DNA of 64,000 nt. It comes from Solen grandis (taxonomy: Eukaryota; Mollusca; Bivalvia; Adapedonta; Solenidae). Where the stretch lies: positions 83,068,669 through 83,132,668 of the forward strand of contig CM037778.1 of NCBI GenBank assembly GCA_021229015.1, in the 5' to 3' direction. The position numbers and the translations under genes are program-made. How positions within the stretch are numbered: position 1 is the stretch's first letter; each line of letters opens with the position of its first letter. Below the pieces are notes generated by a model. The model was not told where the DNA came from. It saw only the letters and a list, made by a program, of their open reading frames with translations, and made no database searches. This document shows positions 49,128 through 61,959 of this stretch, piece by piece.

Positions 49128-49310
49128 GAGAGTATCGAATCATTTGAGAAATCACTTGACAAATTTGAAAATCCATGCGTGAATATTCTACTTATTGGAT
49201 CTGTTGGGGCCGGAAAATCCAGTTTCATCAGCACAGTAATTTCAGTATTCAGAGGAAGGAAATTCGAAGTTGCTAGTCCTGGAAATGAACACGAAAGTCT
49301 GACAAAAAGG
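49128..49310 (+). CDS. IFI44-like GTPase locus B, module 2, P-loop exon
   Basis: A 183-nt (61-codon) exon, phase 0 on both sides, lies between a TCTGTTGAAG acceptor and a GTAAAC donor. It reads ESIESFEKSLDKF, then VNILLIGSVGAGKSSFISTV and FRGRKFEVASPGN. The Walker A motif GSVGAGKSS is intact. The next exon expected, with G3, is found about 9.4 kb downstream at 58763 in the correct phase, with repeats in between. Confidence 0.85.
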
Positions 49311-51050
49311 GTAAACACCTTGAAATATCTTTTCATTATTTCGTTTAATGTAAATATTAATGTTTGCTGAATCTTGGAGTATTGGAGACATTTGCTTAAG
49401 TTTCGTTGATCCCACTTGCGGCAGCTCGTCAAAGTTGCCTCATGTTGTATTTGCGTAGGCACGTAACTGCGTCAGGTCGCCCGAAATCTGCATGTCCGAG
49501 AAGTAACTTACACATGGCTCGCATTTTTTTTAAATAACTTAAAGGAGTGTCGCGCACAAGAGTTGAGCCCATAGGTCCAATGGCATAGTCCTTTAAATAT
49601 ATACTTAGAAGTGAAGGTTATGACGCTGGATTTGTTTGTCTGGGCTGTAATTTAACTTTGATTCAAAGGATTCTCAAATGAATTGGTAGTAGGATTTGCC
49701 TCAATGAGATAATATGTCGAACTAAAGAGTTGGGCCTTTAGCTCCAGAGTCAAAGCACACTTAGTGGTAAAAGGTGCGACTGAGATCGCGGGTATCTAGT
49801 GTTAATTAAACAATATAAAGTGACTTGAGAGTATTGTCTGTATCACGCCTATCAATACCCATCTTCAGACGAATGGTCATCAAATGCAACCAACCATGAT
49901 TGTAGAAAAAAGGTAGCTTCGCCATCGCAAACCATAGCGTCACGAACTGCATTGAAATAATATTTAGAATTATAAAACCTATATTTTAATTTTCTTTTTT
50001 TATTTGCCGTCACTTGACTAATCACAATTCACTCCCCACGCATTCACGGGCTGAACTTACGAATTCGCCACCTGGTACTGGTGAATACGAAAAAAGGGTT
50101 TTCACGTGGAATGTGATCTACACTTGCCGAGTAAATTGAGGCTTTAGCCTCTAGAAAATGGCTTAAAAATACTTCTTGTTTTAAGTATTAATACATTATA
50201 AAGAAAACAAAAGTACCGTCGCTGTGTTTGTATATATGTCATATATATAGAAAGTTTCAGCTGTGTATGGCGAGCCTCAAATGTACCGCAAGCCGTTACG
50301 TAAAAACTTCTAGTGAACTAGTCACGTCATCTCCCAATCATTTCGTTTGCACAGATATAAAGCAGTCTATGATTTTACGTTGTATTGCAGAGGGAAAAAA
50401 TCAGGAAATATCGTTCTTTCACCAGGAATGCCCTACGGAGCCCTTATTCACAAACCTCTTGAGTCTATACTTTAGACTCAAAATCAAAAAGTTTTCAAAG
50501 TGATGTTTAACTAAAACCAAAATAAATAATTCATTAACTATAATTGTATTTCTACAATTATAAATGGAGTAACTATTAGATATTTATAGGGTTTTATAAA
50601 TCAATTTCATATAAAAGAGGAAAAAGACTAATTCAAATTTCAGAATCCTGAGTCTAAAATAAAGACTCAGGAGATTGGTTAATAAGGGCCCTGGTCAATT
50701 GCGAATATTTCAGACTGGATAATATTCTTCGCACAGGCATTGTTGTTACTGTGGTGTGATGACACTGTTGCAGTCATAAAGCAATGTGTAACTATTTATA
50801 CGTCGAAGAAGAATCCGAACCGGATAGAACCACAGACTTCCAGCTAGCCAGTTTAAAACCTTTGTCAGCTAAAAAAAGTTCGAGTGACACTTTCGAATTT
50901 CAAACAAAAGCGGTGAGGGACAGAGTGATGTTAAATCAACAATACACGCTCGGCCACGGAGGCCCCACTCGCACAGGCATTTAGTGACTAAGAAATAATG
51001 GAGGTAGTAGTCATATATTTAAATGACCGCGGCATACTAATTGCATTGAA
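49311..51050. other. No gene seen (intron of locus B)
   Basis: Unremarkable intron text with several short open frames. None has motifs or clear splice context. Confidence 0.4.
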
Positions 51051-51054
51051 TGGT

Positions 51055-51480
51055 CTATTAATTGGCGCTCAGTATATAAGGGTAGTTCAACTTCAAAGAC
51101 TGGTTGGGGGGGCCGCCGTAGCCGAGCGGTTACAGTCGTGGACTACAAATCTCTCAGCCCCTCACCGCTGTGGGTTCGAATCCCGGTAGGGAATTCGGAT
51201 TTTTCATGTGAGGAAGTCTTTCAGCTGGCTTGCGGTAGGTCGGTCGTTCTACCCGGGTACCTCTATGTACTCGGGGTCTTCCTCCACCTGTAATTAGCTG
51301 GACGTCGCAATATGATTGAAATGCTATCGCAGCGACGGTAAACCCCAATACAACAACAACAAAGACTGGTTGTCTGGGTGTCGGAATAATGTGACAAAAT
51401 GTAGTTTCTTGCCACTTGTCTACGGTGTGATATCGCAGCGAGACAGCATTATACATGTATACCTATTTCATGTTGGCATG
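51055..51480 (+). mobile_element. SINE family 1 copy split by a SINE family 2 insertion
   Basis: GGCGCTCAGTATATAAGGGTA (51064) and GTGACAAAATGTAGTTTCTTGCC (from about 51389) belong to the body of the SINE seen at 9686. They are separated by the complete family 2 SINE at 51107-51360, flanked by AAAGACTGGTTG on both sides. Confidence 0.8.
51107..51360 (+). mobile_element. SINE family 2, full-length, with exact 12 bp target duplication
   Basis: The head GCCGTAGCCGAGCGGTTACAG has box A (TAGCCGAGCGG), an extended variable-arm-like segment (TCTCAGCCCCTCACCG) as in leucine or serine tRNAs, and box B GGTTCGAATCC. The body has GAAGTCTTTCAGCTGGCTTGC and CTCCACCTGTAATTAGCTGG. The 3' end is (CAA)n. Flanks AAAGACTGGTTG at 51095-51106 and 51361-51372 are identical, so this copy is young. 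Confidence 0.88.
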
Positions 51481-51839
51481 TTTAAGTCACGTACACCAGG
51501 TCGACACTTTGCTTTTGATGTCGCATAATGGCACTGTCTCTGAATTGAATGATTTCACTATATTTTCCAACACATGACATGGCATCGTACATTTACTTGT
51601 TTAACTTGAAAACGTTTCATCAGTTTGGTGTGACACGAATTATGATATCAGTCAGATTTTATTATCAGACACTTTAATAACTGTACTTATTTCCACATGC
51701 TACGTAAAAATAAATAACTTGTTTTCAGATTTAAAGACAAAATCAAGTGAATTCAGTTTATAAATAATAAATAAAGCTGATTAGCTAGTAATCTTCTAAT
51801 CATTAAGGCAACAACAAGGAACATAAACAACACAAACGC

Positions 51840-52480
51840 ATTTAAAGAGGACTTCAACTTCTGGAGTTAAAAGCAATAAAGCAGTTCCGAAGTAGAGCAA
51901 TAAAGTATAAAGAGGAAATATCTTTACATACATGTAATAATTTAAGTACAGATCATGTGACAATAAATGCAGATATGAAAATTAGCTGTTAGCATCGTTC
52001 TAGCATCTTTTATTTTATGTTTTATATTGATTTTCCGGTTATTTTGTGCAGTTTTACCGAATCTATGCAACTGACTATGCATTTCTTAAAATTACAGTCT
52101 TAAATATTTCATTCACATAATCAGAACATGCTTTTATAAGATTAACTCTTAATCATATGAGTTTGTTTTGCTCTGCGTAGAGGCGAAAGTCTAATGAAAG
52201 AGGGGTTCACTTAAATTCTTATCTGGTACATATTTTTCTTTTACGATGTCATATTTTAGTACGGTTGGAAAAGCATTTAAATATAGAACATTTCGCTTTA
52301 TTTATCCACTTATTTTGAAAAGTTGTCAAGATATTGAAGCTTAAATCTCTAGAAAACGGCAAAAAAAATGAAACATTTCATTTCCTTTTTTAATGCCTGG
52401 TTATATTTTAATGATCTGCATACAATTGTAATTCGGGCTACAAATCTAGGTCTTACTTATACTATTTGCGAAAATCAATA
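51840..52480 (+). repeat. Dispersed repeat D, copy 1
   Basis: It aligns in direct orientation with about 54540-55250. Shared phrases include TTTTGAAAAG.TGTCAAGA.ATTGA.GCTTAAA, GGGGTTCAC and AACATTTCATT. Divergence is considerable. It may be part of another tandem-inserted element, but I cannot define ends. Confidence 0.55.
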
Positions 52481-52689
52481 TTTTTTTTACTAAATATAAC
52501 TAATTGAATATTATAGGGGTACCAGCATATCCGTTTCCCACCATTACTGTACTGTTTAATCCGTATCAGCACATATTGAATATATTCTGAGAGATCATCC
52601 AAAGCACTTAAGATGATACACAGGATGTCTCGCTGTTATTTTTTTTCTCGTTTTCGAGTTATTTAATGTTAAAAAGAACAATATTTGAA

Positions 52690-53045
52690 ATATGATCTTA
52701 ACTTTTGCAAATTTTCAAAATTTGAACCTGTCAGTCTCAATAAACGACATAATCTGTAAAGATTTCATGAAAATAGATAAAAAAAATAAATGCAGGAGCT
52801 TCAAAAACCCTATGAAAACGTATTTTCGAATATTTGAATTTTGCGATATTTTGGTGAAGTTTGACCGCTTATAATTAGCCTAACATATTGTTCTCACACT
52901 AATCAAATCATATGCAGCAAACAAAATACCCACCGTTCATCAAATAAAAATGGATATGTTTTCCGAAAACTCAGCATTACTAGCATGCTTTTGTGCTAGG
53001 TTCGAACATTCAACATCTCCTACCGCAAAAACTCTTCTTTACCTG
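52690..53045 (-). mobile_element. Family A fragment, minus strand
   Basis: Read on the minus strand it matches the 5990-6190 part of family A: a gene-like phrase GTTGAATGTTCGAACCT, then TTTGTTTGCTGCATATGATTTG and GCGGTCAAACTTCACCAAAA. Both ends are undefined. Confidence 0.5.
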
Positions 53046-53089
53046 AAATTTTGACACATCATATCTTAATGTGGTTTCACAAGGAATAT

Positions 53090-54040
53090 AAGGCAAAAGA
53101 AACGCATTTAGTGTTTGAAATTATATTTTGTCCAATGAGATCATTTCAGTTTCCAATTTTTTGTCTGCATTTAATAAATTTAATCGGCATAAACTTGTCA
53201 CTAAACACTATTCCTTTAAATCAGCTGATTAATTTAAAACCAGCTTCAAGCACTTTCAGTGCGTATGTGCGCCGAAATGTGTTGAAAGGCGGAGCTTGAT
53301 GTGTTACCAACGTGTTAAAGGGATTTTTGATGGGGACGCATGAAAATCGATATAAAAGAAAAACACAACAACAACCATAGTGAACAAACATTTACTCACC
53401 AGCAATTTAATTTATCAAAAATGAAAAAAACACTCTAATTCTCCGCTTAGTTTAGTTAAAACATATTTTATTGCCATATAAAATGATGATTCAACATTGA
53501 AGATTTTACAAAATAAGCAAAAGTGTCTGACCAAATAAATATCTATTATATAAAGGCAAAGCATAATTAAATATCCAATTATATTTTTGAAAATAACAGT
53601 ACTAAAAAAACTGATATATAAAAAAAAAGGAGATAAATAAATAAAATAAAATAATGAAGAAAAAAAACCATAACAAACAAGGGTTACTGAAACGAAAATA
53701 CTAATAATAAAGATCCAAAATACTAAGTAAATTTAATTTTTTAGTTCATAGATCTACACAGCTATACACAACTAGAGCGACGCATTGACCTTTAACATAA
53801 CATGTTACATTTCACATGATGTAAATCACGCCTGGAACAGGTGGATAGGACGGAGTCTCAAAAATCAAAAATCAATACTATATTTGGAATGTGCGACTAC
53901 GTTAAATTTCAAAATGTAATTTCAACCACTAAGTAGGTTAGTGTTTGAAGTTAGCATTAATTCCATTGAATCGGTCGCGCGGCTACGACGCGCTATACCG
54001 ATTTAATTTCATAAATGCTTACTTAAAAACGCGATTTAAA
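53090..54040 (-). mobile_element. Inverted copy of the hairpin-bearing element at 10850-12480
   Basis: On the minus strand it follows the order of the 10850 copy: AATCGGTATAGCGCGTCG hairpin, ACCTACTTAGTGGTTGAAATT, GGTCAATGCGTCGCTCTAGT, and finally TTTGTCCAATGAGATC with the TTAGTGTTTGAAATTATATTTT end at about 53108. The central part is shorter. The right 28 bp hairpin of the first copy is absent. Confidence 0.75.
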
Positions 54041-54049
54041 GAAATGAAT

Positions 54050-54537
54050 GAATGGACTTTCTAAAAGCGTTCAAACTTTATTAAATATGAATTTTTTTCC
54101 AAAGACATGTTTTTCTTTTTCGGTTTATTTTCGATACTGACTTTATTTTTTGTTCAATCTTCATGAAATGTTCACAGGTTATGTAGTTTCATATTTTAAA
54201 GCATTTTAAATGCAAAGGTGAAGGTCATATTATGATTATTGTTATATTTTTCTTTGGCTCCAAATAGCTCCAAAACTAAAAATATGTAATTGAGAGAATA
54301 TGGACAAATGTTTAAGTGCTCAAGTCATATTTCGGTTTTGAAGATTGGACATGATTAGGTTATTTTATGACAGTTTAAAGCTGGATCAAATGTAAAAAAG
54401 TTTTTAAGCTTCAAACTGGATATTTAAAGTTCGAACAATGCAACTTGTATACTAAATGGAACTGTTTATTGCATTACTAGGTACCAAAGGCTGTTGCTTC
54501 CGCGAAAACCGGTGCTGTCGCGTTAGCGACTTTCGTT
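54050..54537 (+). mobile_element. Family A fragment with variant 3' end
   Basis: It contains one family A unit (CTGACTTTATTTTTTGTTCAATC; GCTCCAAAACTAAAAATATG) and ends in CGCGAAAACCGGTGCTGTCGCGTTAGCGAC, with a GTCGC/GCGAC stem. The bases after the stem are TTTCGTTT instead of TCTAGT. Confidence 0.55.
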
Positions 54538-54539
54538 TA

Positions 54540-55250
54540 AAGTGGACTGCAACTTTTGGAATTATAAGCAATTAAAAATTTCATGCAAATAACTCAAGCA
54601 GAAAATACCTTTATCTAACTATTTAAGAACAGATCATGCGACAGTAAGTGTAAATTTGAAAACTAGCTTTTATAATCATTCTCCTTCATTAATTTTATGC
54701 CTTTATATTCACTTTCCGATTATTTGGAGTAGATTAACTGCATCTCTAGAATTTACCGTATATTTCTTGAAAATGCAACCATAACTATTTCATGAATATT
54801 TGTTTTGCAAAATATATGCAACAATCATATCAGGTTTTTTTTAATCAGACTTGTCCTAAATAATATGTTTTGCCTAGCGTAGCCTAACAAAAATGGGGTT
54901 CACATATTTCCTCATTTTGTACATAACTCTTTCATACGAAGTCATAATTTAAAAAATAAGTATTGTTGGAAAGGCATTTAAAAAAAGATAATTTAATATA
55001 CTTTATGTATCAATATATTTTGAAAAGCTGTCAAGAAATTGACGCTTAAACCTCTAGAAAACTGCAAAAAACAATAAACAAACATTTCATTCGTTTTCTG
55101 TTTATAACTTTGTAATGCTTGATAAGATTTTAATAATGTGAATACCATTAAAACAGCCAGAATCGGGCTACAAATTATGTTCTTACTCTTGTTTACAAAA
55201 ATCAGTTAAAATGTTTTCACTGGACTGTTATACAATCTGCAACAACATAT
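54540..55250 (+). repeat. Dispersed repeat D, copy 2
   Basis: Direct, diverged counterpart of 51840-52480, beginning right after the hairpin end of the family A fragment (ACTGCAACTTTTGGAATTATAAGC against ACTTCAACTTCTGGAGTTAAAAGC). Confidence 0.55.
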
Positions 55251-55559
55251 AAATCACACTCTAGCAAAGCCAATATATATCTACACTGGAAGTGAGTATA
55301 CAGTGTCATACTTTGTGGAAATTTATACAATTTCCAAATAAATAATAAAAAAAAACAATATAAAATCGTTAAGACGAAATGAATTATACACCGCTTATCG
55401 GCTGGATACTTTTAGCTATGACTAAAAACGAATCTAATTGATGTAAATTTTCTTGTTCTTTTTTCAAATGCATAACTAATGCACGTTGCAAGATTTCGTG
55501 GAGTAATTCCGTTTGTTTACGACATAAGGACATAAGATTACAAAAACTTACATAATTTG

Positions 55560-56260
55560 CATTTGTTACATGAAAATTCCTAGTATATCTTTAGCGGAAC
55601 ACATTTTAAAATGGACAAATTAGAACAAATTGAAACTCTTCTTCCAATTCACTCTCACAATATACACAAAGGCGGTCCTCCAACATGATATTATGATGCC
55701 GACCTTGTTCAATCATTAGATTATGACATGAAAACCGAAAAAAAGCAAAACATAGTATCTATCATACTTTTTATATGGTTTGATACTCAGATTAATCGTA
55801 ATATCATTATATGTACACAATTTTCTTCTATCGATACAATTTGATCGCCAACTCCGGATAATACTTAATGAAAACAATTTCTCATTGTGAACTACTTGTG
55901 CTTCCCATATATATCTAAATCCTTTATTTTAAAGATGTTTACTGACTTCAGTAACCCAGTTTGTATTATCGAACGAATCGTAATATTTAAATGATATAAG
56001 GACACAAAAACTGCATTATTACAAGATGAAACATTTACATTAAATTAAACTCTCACACGAAAATATATGTACAATTTCTACTCAGGCCCAATATTTCCGA
56101 GCCGTATAAAAAGATAGCACTTACTTTTGTATTAGATACTTTAAAAAAATGTTTTGACAGGAATGTAAGATGATTCAGAAAATGGTGAGAAAAGTGCAAG
56201 TACTCTTTTTGCTTTCACGGCCATGAGTTCTGCCATTTTATTTAAGGATAACCTATAAGT
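55560..56260 (-). mobile_element. LINE remnant, 3' end of the reverse-transcriptase ORF
   Basis: On the minus strand, broken frames give KVSNTKVSAIFLYGSEILGL, the FDTxVxPILLYGSEIWG box after the reverse transcriptase palm. Further on comes IEQGRHHNIMLEDRLCVYCE...FQFVLICPF, the C-terminal cysteine motif of non-LTR elements common in fish and molluscs. Stops and frameshifts are numerous. It differs in type from the L1/Tx1 copy at 45716. The exact clade is not determined. Confidence 0.75.
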
Positions 56261-58762
56261 AAAATAAATACCGCCAAATTAAACTTTTTAAAATATCTAA
56301 TATTTTCCATTGTATGTCCATTTTTCTCTTCTAGACAGAGAACCACCTTAAAAAAACAACTAAACCTTTAAAACACAGAGTTTATATTGGCATTACCATA
56401 ACCGTCGTCATCACATTCATCAATGAGTCAAAACATTATTACCCGAGACATTATAAACAGAGATTGCATCTTATTCTTTGCCATATCGAGTTTTGGAGAC
56501 GCGCGCGGCCAACGAGACCGGAACAAATGGAAATAAAATACATATTAATTGTAATTTCCAATAGATATTTAATGTTATTATTGATATGATTATTTTGTTT
56601 AGTCATTTATTTGCTCGATTACTTTTGACATAAACAAACTTCAGTGAGATTTATTGACCAGACGGCGAGACGCAATTAAAGTAATTAATCAGTAAGCAAT
56701 CATTTACATGTTTGCTTTTAAGATGTGTGTTATTACACAAATCAAAAGAACAGAAAGGGCCCCAAAAAGGGAAATATCACGGGTTAATCCTGTATGTTTC
56801 ACGAGCGATCATGTATCTCGACGTTTTTCATGTCGCGCATAGTCATATCGGATAGTTATTGCCTGTCATTCTTTCTTCCTTTTTCGTTCTCTCTCTCGTA
56901 ATTATAACTAAAATAAGTTTATATCTTTAATGAGTTCATCGTCCGTACGTCTAATAAATGCAGTCGCTAAATTTCTTTATGTTAATTTTCAGCTAAGAAA
57001 AAAAAACCAGATATTATTTAATGAAGTTATGAAATATAATAATGTAATCAGATTTGAGACATTTTTAGGTAGAATATCAATGAAATGCTTCTGTGTCTTA
57101 CTTTTTGTGTATGTGATTTTGTTTATAAACGTTGGAAAGGTTATGAATGTATAGGTTTATTTTCTATGCTTATAACTATTATCTTATGTTATGAGATGTC
57201 CGGTACCCATGTGACAGGTGAACGAGCTCTCGTTTACTCTCGAGGCATGTGATGAAGCGCGTTATTTCGGAAAGTTGCCAATCTGTCATAAAATAACATA
57301 GGCTTGGCCTTGCTTTTAGGTGTCAATTTACGTACTGCCATATGAAGTAAATTTACGGGTTTCATGTCACGTAGACCAAGATAGAATTGTTATGCTTAAA
57401 TCAATTGTATTGTGGATACTAAAATAATAAAAAGTTCTCTTATTATTAGTATCAGTTTTGTCTGAATAATCAATCGTTTTATTATAATTTTATTAAGATT
57501 GGTTAAGTTTTAAGGATTTGGCAGGGCTTCTTAGGTTTAAAAGTGTAAACCAAATGTTTCTATGTATCAGGCCATCTCTGAAAGTAATTCAAGAATTGCG
57601 TGGAAATTCGTTGTTTGTGGTTTCTCGAGATGCATGTGATTTAATAGGGAAACTAATATATATATTATAAATATGATCCCCCTCAATATATATATATATT
57701 CGTACGTTCAAGAGGAATGGTGTTAGTTATAAAGATGCACCATGAGAGACGGTTGTATACTGAACCAATATACATTACGGAGAATGTGTAAGTACAATTG
57801 ATATTTTTTGTATTACGATCTTTTCAGGTTTGGATAAGTTAAATTCTGTTAGAATTTGTTTTAAATACCCAGTTTAAAGATTGGTAAAATGTTTTAATCA
57901 AACAAGAAGTATACAATTGTAATAGAGTATTTGCTATTTTGTCAATATTTTTACTAAGATGAGGAATCTAAGAAGGTAGTTTGAGTGTTATAATGTGTGT
58001 ATTTTGAAAATTAGAAACCAGACGTTGTTTATATTGACATATAGTTTAAGTGTGTTAATTTATTTAATATGCACGGAGTGAGTGCACAGAAGCGTTAATT
58101 CGGCAATGGTCGGAGAGATGTTGAATTTAAGAGATTTGTAATTGTTGAAGAATAATTTAAGATTAATATGCTGGTTTTAAATGTAGCCGTATTTAGTTTG
58201 GACGCATATAGGGCATGGTCCAACGTATAGATGAGGGAGGAACCCCACCCACCTCTATATGAGTTGTCAATCCTTGGCCCTTTTGCCACACAATCTTTGT
58301 TTATAAGTCTCTGATATTACTGAAATTAATTTGATATCAACTTCAGGACACATTACAAGAGAACCAAACAGTTAAGTCTATACATCATGAACATCACTTT
58401 TTACCATTATCATCATGACATGTTTCATATGCTATATTAGGCATCAACGTAATCGTCATCATCATTATATACTCGTATAATAGACATAATCGTAACATTT
58501 AGTTAAAATATACGTTTCCCCTTTCCCTCCCTCATAGGTTTTGTTACTGTCAAAGCAGGTTTCTGAATATAACCATTAATACCCTTATTTTTTGATACAT
58601 TAATGATAATAGTTTTACATTAATAAAAGCATGCACATTTTTAAGCTCTACGTGTTTCACTAACATGTAACGGTTTATTTTTCTTTCTGGCAAACATAAT
58701 TAGTGAACAATCATCATATGACATACAAGAAAAAGTGAACGAACTTGCTTTCTGTTTCAAAG
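56261..58762. other. No gene seen (intron of locus B)
   Basis: AT-rich intron text with short open frames lacking motifs (for example 56930-57154). A (TA)n run lies near 57657-57700. The exon at 58763 follows. Confidence 0.4.
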
Positions 58763-58912
58763 TTCACAAGATACCAGATAAAACGATCCAATGACAAGGA
58801 TGATGTGCTGCCTGTCAGACTTTGCGATATGCGCGGACTGGACAACAGCCACCTACTGAAACGTGAAAACGTCAAACTTCTTTTGGAGGGACACATTAAA
58901 AATGATTCTGAG
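58763..58912 (+). CDS. IFI44-like GTPase locus B, module 2, G3 exon
   Basis: A 150-nt exon (50 codons, phase 0 on both sides) lies between a CTGTTTCAAAG acceptor and a GTATGC donor. It starts F-T-R-Y and contains VLPVRLCDMRGLDNSHLL and VKLLLEGHIKND. CDMRGL carries the G3 DxxG. The locus A equivalent is 23642-23524. By homology this segment coordinates magnesium through the G3 aspartate. Open and undamaged. Confidence 0.87.
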
Positions 58913-59149
58913 GTATGCAACTCTTTTATGCTTTTAATGACGAATACTTATTTCAGGATGATTGAATATATTAATTAAATGTTTTGTGAATGCACTAGAA
59001 AACATTATAACATATGCAATCAAAAATTGTAAAAATAAAGCTGGCACACTTACATTACCCAAGAGAAATACTTGTTTTTATTTGTTATATATAACAATAT
59101 ATGTTGCTATATATTATTAAAGACGATCGCTACAGTTCCAGCATTTAAA

Positions 59150-59408
59150 GGGGCCTCCGTGGCCGAGAGGGTAAAGTCGCTGACTTACACACTCACTCAG
59201 CCCCTCACCACGAGGGTTCGAATCCCCTAAGGGTCATTCGGTATTTTCATGCGAGGAAGCCTTCCAGCTGGCTTGTGGTAGGTCGGTGGTTCTACCCGGA
59301 TGCCTCCGTGCATTTGGGGTCTTCCTCCACCTGTAATTAGCTGGACGTCGCTATATGACTGAAATACTGTCGAAGCGACGGTAATCTCAAATATTCAAGT
59401 CAAGTCAG
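59150..59408 (+). mobile_element. SINE family 2 in an intron of locus B
   Basis: GGGGCCTCCGTGGCCGAGAGGG head with box A, GGTTCGAATCCCC box B, and the same body as 51107 (GAAGCCTTCCAGCTGGCTTG; CTCCACCTGTAATTAGCTGG). It ends in TTCAAGTCAAGT. CAGCATTTAAAG before and CAGCATTAAAAA after it suggest a ~10 bp target duplication. Confidence 0.8.
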
Positions 59409-59409
59409 C

Positions 59410-61156
59410 ATTAAAAAACATTTAGAATAATTTCCTGATTATTGATAGTATATTATCTTATCTGCTAAAATATTAAATAAAAACACGGGTTCATCAGCCT
59501 TAGAAAAAATATGAGTGTTATTAGTATACCCTATATAGTCGTATTTTTACAATGAAATTTCACCTATGAAAACCAAGTCTATGTTGTTGTTTTTTTTCAA
59601 ATAGATCATATTTTTTTTAATTAAGGTTGTGTTAATATATTGGTAAAAAATCAAAATTACTTAAACAAAATGAAGTTAGGGCTTTCTAAGTATCCATCTG
59701 CTACTAAATATTCTTGCATATGGCTTAAACAACCATTTCTTTTGAAAAACAGTACAAACCAACAGTTTTTGTTTCAAACCTTAATTTTTCTTATGTTTAA
59801 ATATTTTTTTCTTATTTTTCAATGAAAACTTTTTAAGTACTTATCTATAAGATAAAAAGGTTAAAAACAATAGGTCACGAGGCTATTTCTTTAAGAGTAT
59901 ACATTTTAAATTTATGAGTGCTTATGGGTTGGGAATTTACTGAGGGAAATTCTTAGGAGTAAGTAAATATTTATTTGTATAAATATCTATAGTATACCGA
60001 ATCTCGTGTACATTTCACAGTGTATGCACTACAGATTCTGTTTTTCTTAATCGTTACAGTTTACTTTCAGTGGCGTAGAGACAGTCGTCGTGATGAATAT
60101 GTACAGTACAGTAGACAGTTTCGGCAATTTTTATCCTAACGTCAGTTCAAAATTTGCAGTTGGTGATAGTGTAGCCTGCAAGCCCAAATAGAAATTATAT
60201 ATTATCTATTGCCGTCCCGGTACAAGTTAATATATCGGAAAGCTAAATATGATATTACACGCCTTTAGTATCTTACATTCAATAGAAAAATATACTTCAG
60301 CGCTTTCGCCATGACGTTATTAACGCGGTACCGTTGTCATATGGTTAAATAACGTTTAACCAAGGCCTCACCCGAAACCCTGAGCATATAGCTGCAACTT
60401 TACTGGTGCACACTAAAAGGTTATTTGTTACTATTATATATATAAAAAATATACTACCGTTTAGTAACGAAGAAACCACCAGCAGAATGACTGAAATAGA
60501 GCAAAAACGCTGTATACATATACTACAAATCACGTGACCAAGTAAAAATATGAACTCTTCTTGGTGAAATCTTTCCCAGAAAAAGGGAACAAAAGTGTGT
60601 AAGCTTCTTGTCAAGCGTATAAACTTTTTTTAAACCCTTAAATCTAATCAGTACAGTAAAATAACGAACTGTGATGCAAAAATACGTTTAAACTTACACA
60701 TTCAAGTTTGATTTGCAATCAAGACATACAGAAAAGCGGAAATACTCGTAGAAAATAAAAACAAACTTAACCAATTATGAACGGGGTACACTTCACTAAA
60801 TAATTTTTGTCACAATAGTAATGCAAACTTTCCAGTTAAAATATAACACACATCCGTTTTCGATCTAGAGTTTTCATCTACCGTTTTTATTTAATCGAAC
60901 ACTTCTCTTGTGTAGCATTTACACGTGTGTGATAATAGAAACTGTTGCGTTCGTCTTTAAAGGTATCATAGAATAATTCAACAGTCATTTCTCCATAAAT
61001 CTTCTGAATTTACCAGATTTAGTAATCCCATTTTAATGTCATATGTCGTTTATTCTTCGATATTTGTAAAAACTTATTGACTTCATTAGTTATACATGTA
61101 TAATGTTCAAATTATCAAATACATATATTTGTGTGTGTTTTGTATTATGTTACCAG
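59410..61156. other. No gene seen (intron of locus B)
   Basis: AT-rich intron between the G3 and DDRI exons of module 2. No motif or repeat recognised. Confidence 0.4.
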
Positions 61157-61337
61157 TTTAATGGCGCCGAAGAAATCACAAAAGACAGTCCATGTTACAA
61201 TCCAAAGCCTACGTTGGATGATCGCATCTCATCGGTTGCTTTTGTAATAGATGGAAACACGGTTGAAGATCTGGCTGAACTGTCACCGACAGTTCTGGAA
61301 AACATACGGGATATCCAGAATATCTTGCTTGACTTTC
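61157..61337 (+). CDS. IFI44-like GTPase locus B, module 2, DDRI exon
   Basis: A 181-nt exon lies between a TGTTACCAG acceptor and the donor GTAATT, phase 0 in and 1 out. It starts F-N-G-A, contains NPKPTLDDRISSVAFVIDGN and ends DIQNILLDF. Its length and phases equal those of the reconstructed exon of locus A. The donor is weaker than others in this locus. Reading past it, the frame continues to 61426. Confidence 0.83.
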
Positions 61338-61517
61338 GTAATTACATAAAAAAATGTTTATATGTGATCTTAAAATCATATGCCATTGAAATAATACGTA
61401 TTACCTCATGGTTACCCAAAAAATAAATGATAATATTGTCTGGATAAGCTAAAAAGTAATACATTTTCGTTGTTTACCATTATGAAAATGATTTTGTAGT
61501 ATTTCTTTATATAAAAG

Positions 61518-61628
61518 GTATTCATACCAGTTGTTGTTTTGACGAAGATCGACAAAGTTTGTCCAATTTCTAAAGAAAATGCTAGTCAAGCATTTCAGAG
61601 TTTGGCCATAAAGAGTCTGACGGAGAAG
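61518..61628 (+). pseudogene. IFI44-like GTPase locus B, module 2, G4 exon (one base out of phase)
   Basis: After an ATAAAAG acceptor the frame reads FIPVVVLTKIDKVCPIS and ends LAIKSLTEK at a GTATAA donor. LTKID is the G4 motif. The exon is 111 nt, where both undamaged copies have 110, so its phase no longer joins the previous exon. An internal acceptor, ACCAG at 61530, would restore phase but drop about four residues. Either a one-base insertion or a shifted splice site is implied. Confidence 0.72.
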
Positions 61629-61959
61629 GTATAAATTAAAGATAAAATATGAATTTAATAGAACCGTTATGAGTTTGTTATATATCTTCTCAATATAAAA
61701 AACAGCTTAAAGTTACAGAACTGAATAAAGAGAAATCAAGTATTGCAGGAAAATGATATAATATATCTCGCAAGCATAAGGTCTAACACAAGAATATATA
61801 TGTAGTTTAAAATAGATAATGATATGTTTCCTTATTAACAAGCATAAAGGTTAATCTTCATATACAAAACAGCCTTATGAATCATTTTGCTTTAGCAAAT
61901 ATTTCACCATTAAAAAAATAATAGATGTTATTAAAATTTCATCTGTCATCTTATAACAG

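Noticed and set aside
60345..60614. 89-residue minus-strand hydrophobic open frame
   Set aside because: Composition-driven hydrophobicity in an AT-rich intron, with no recognisable family or splice context.
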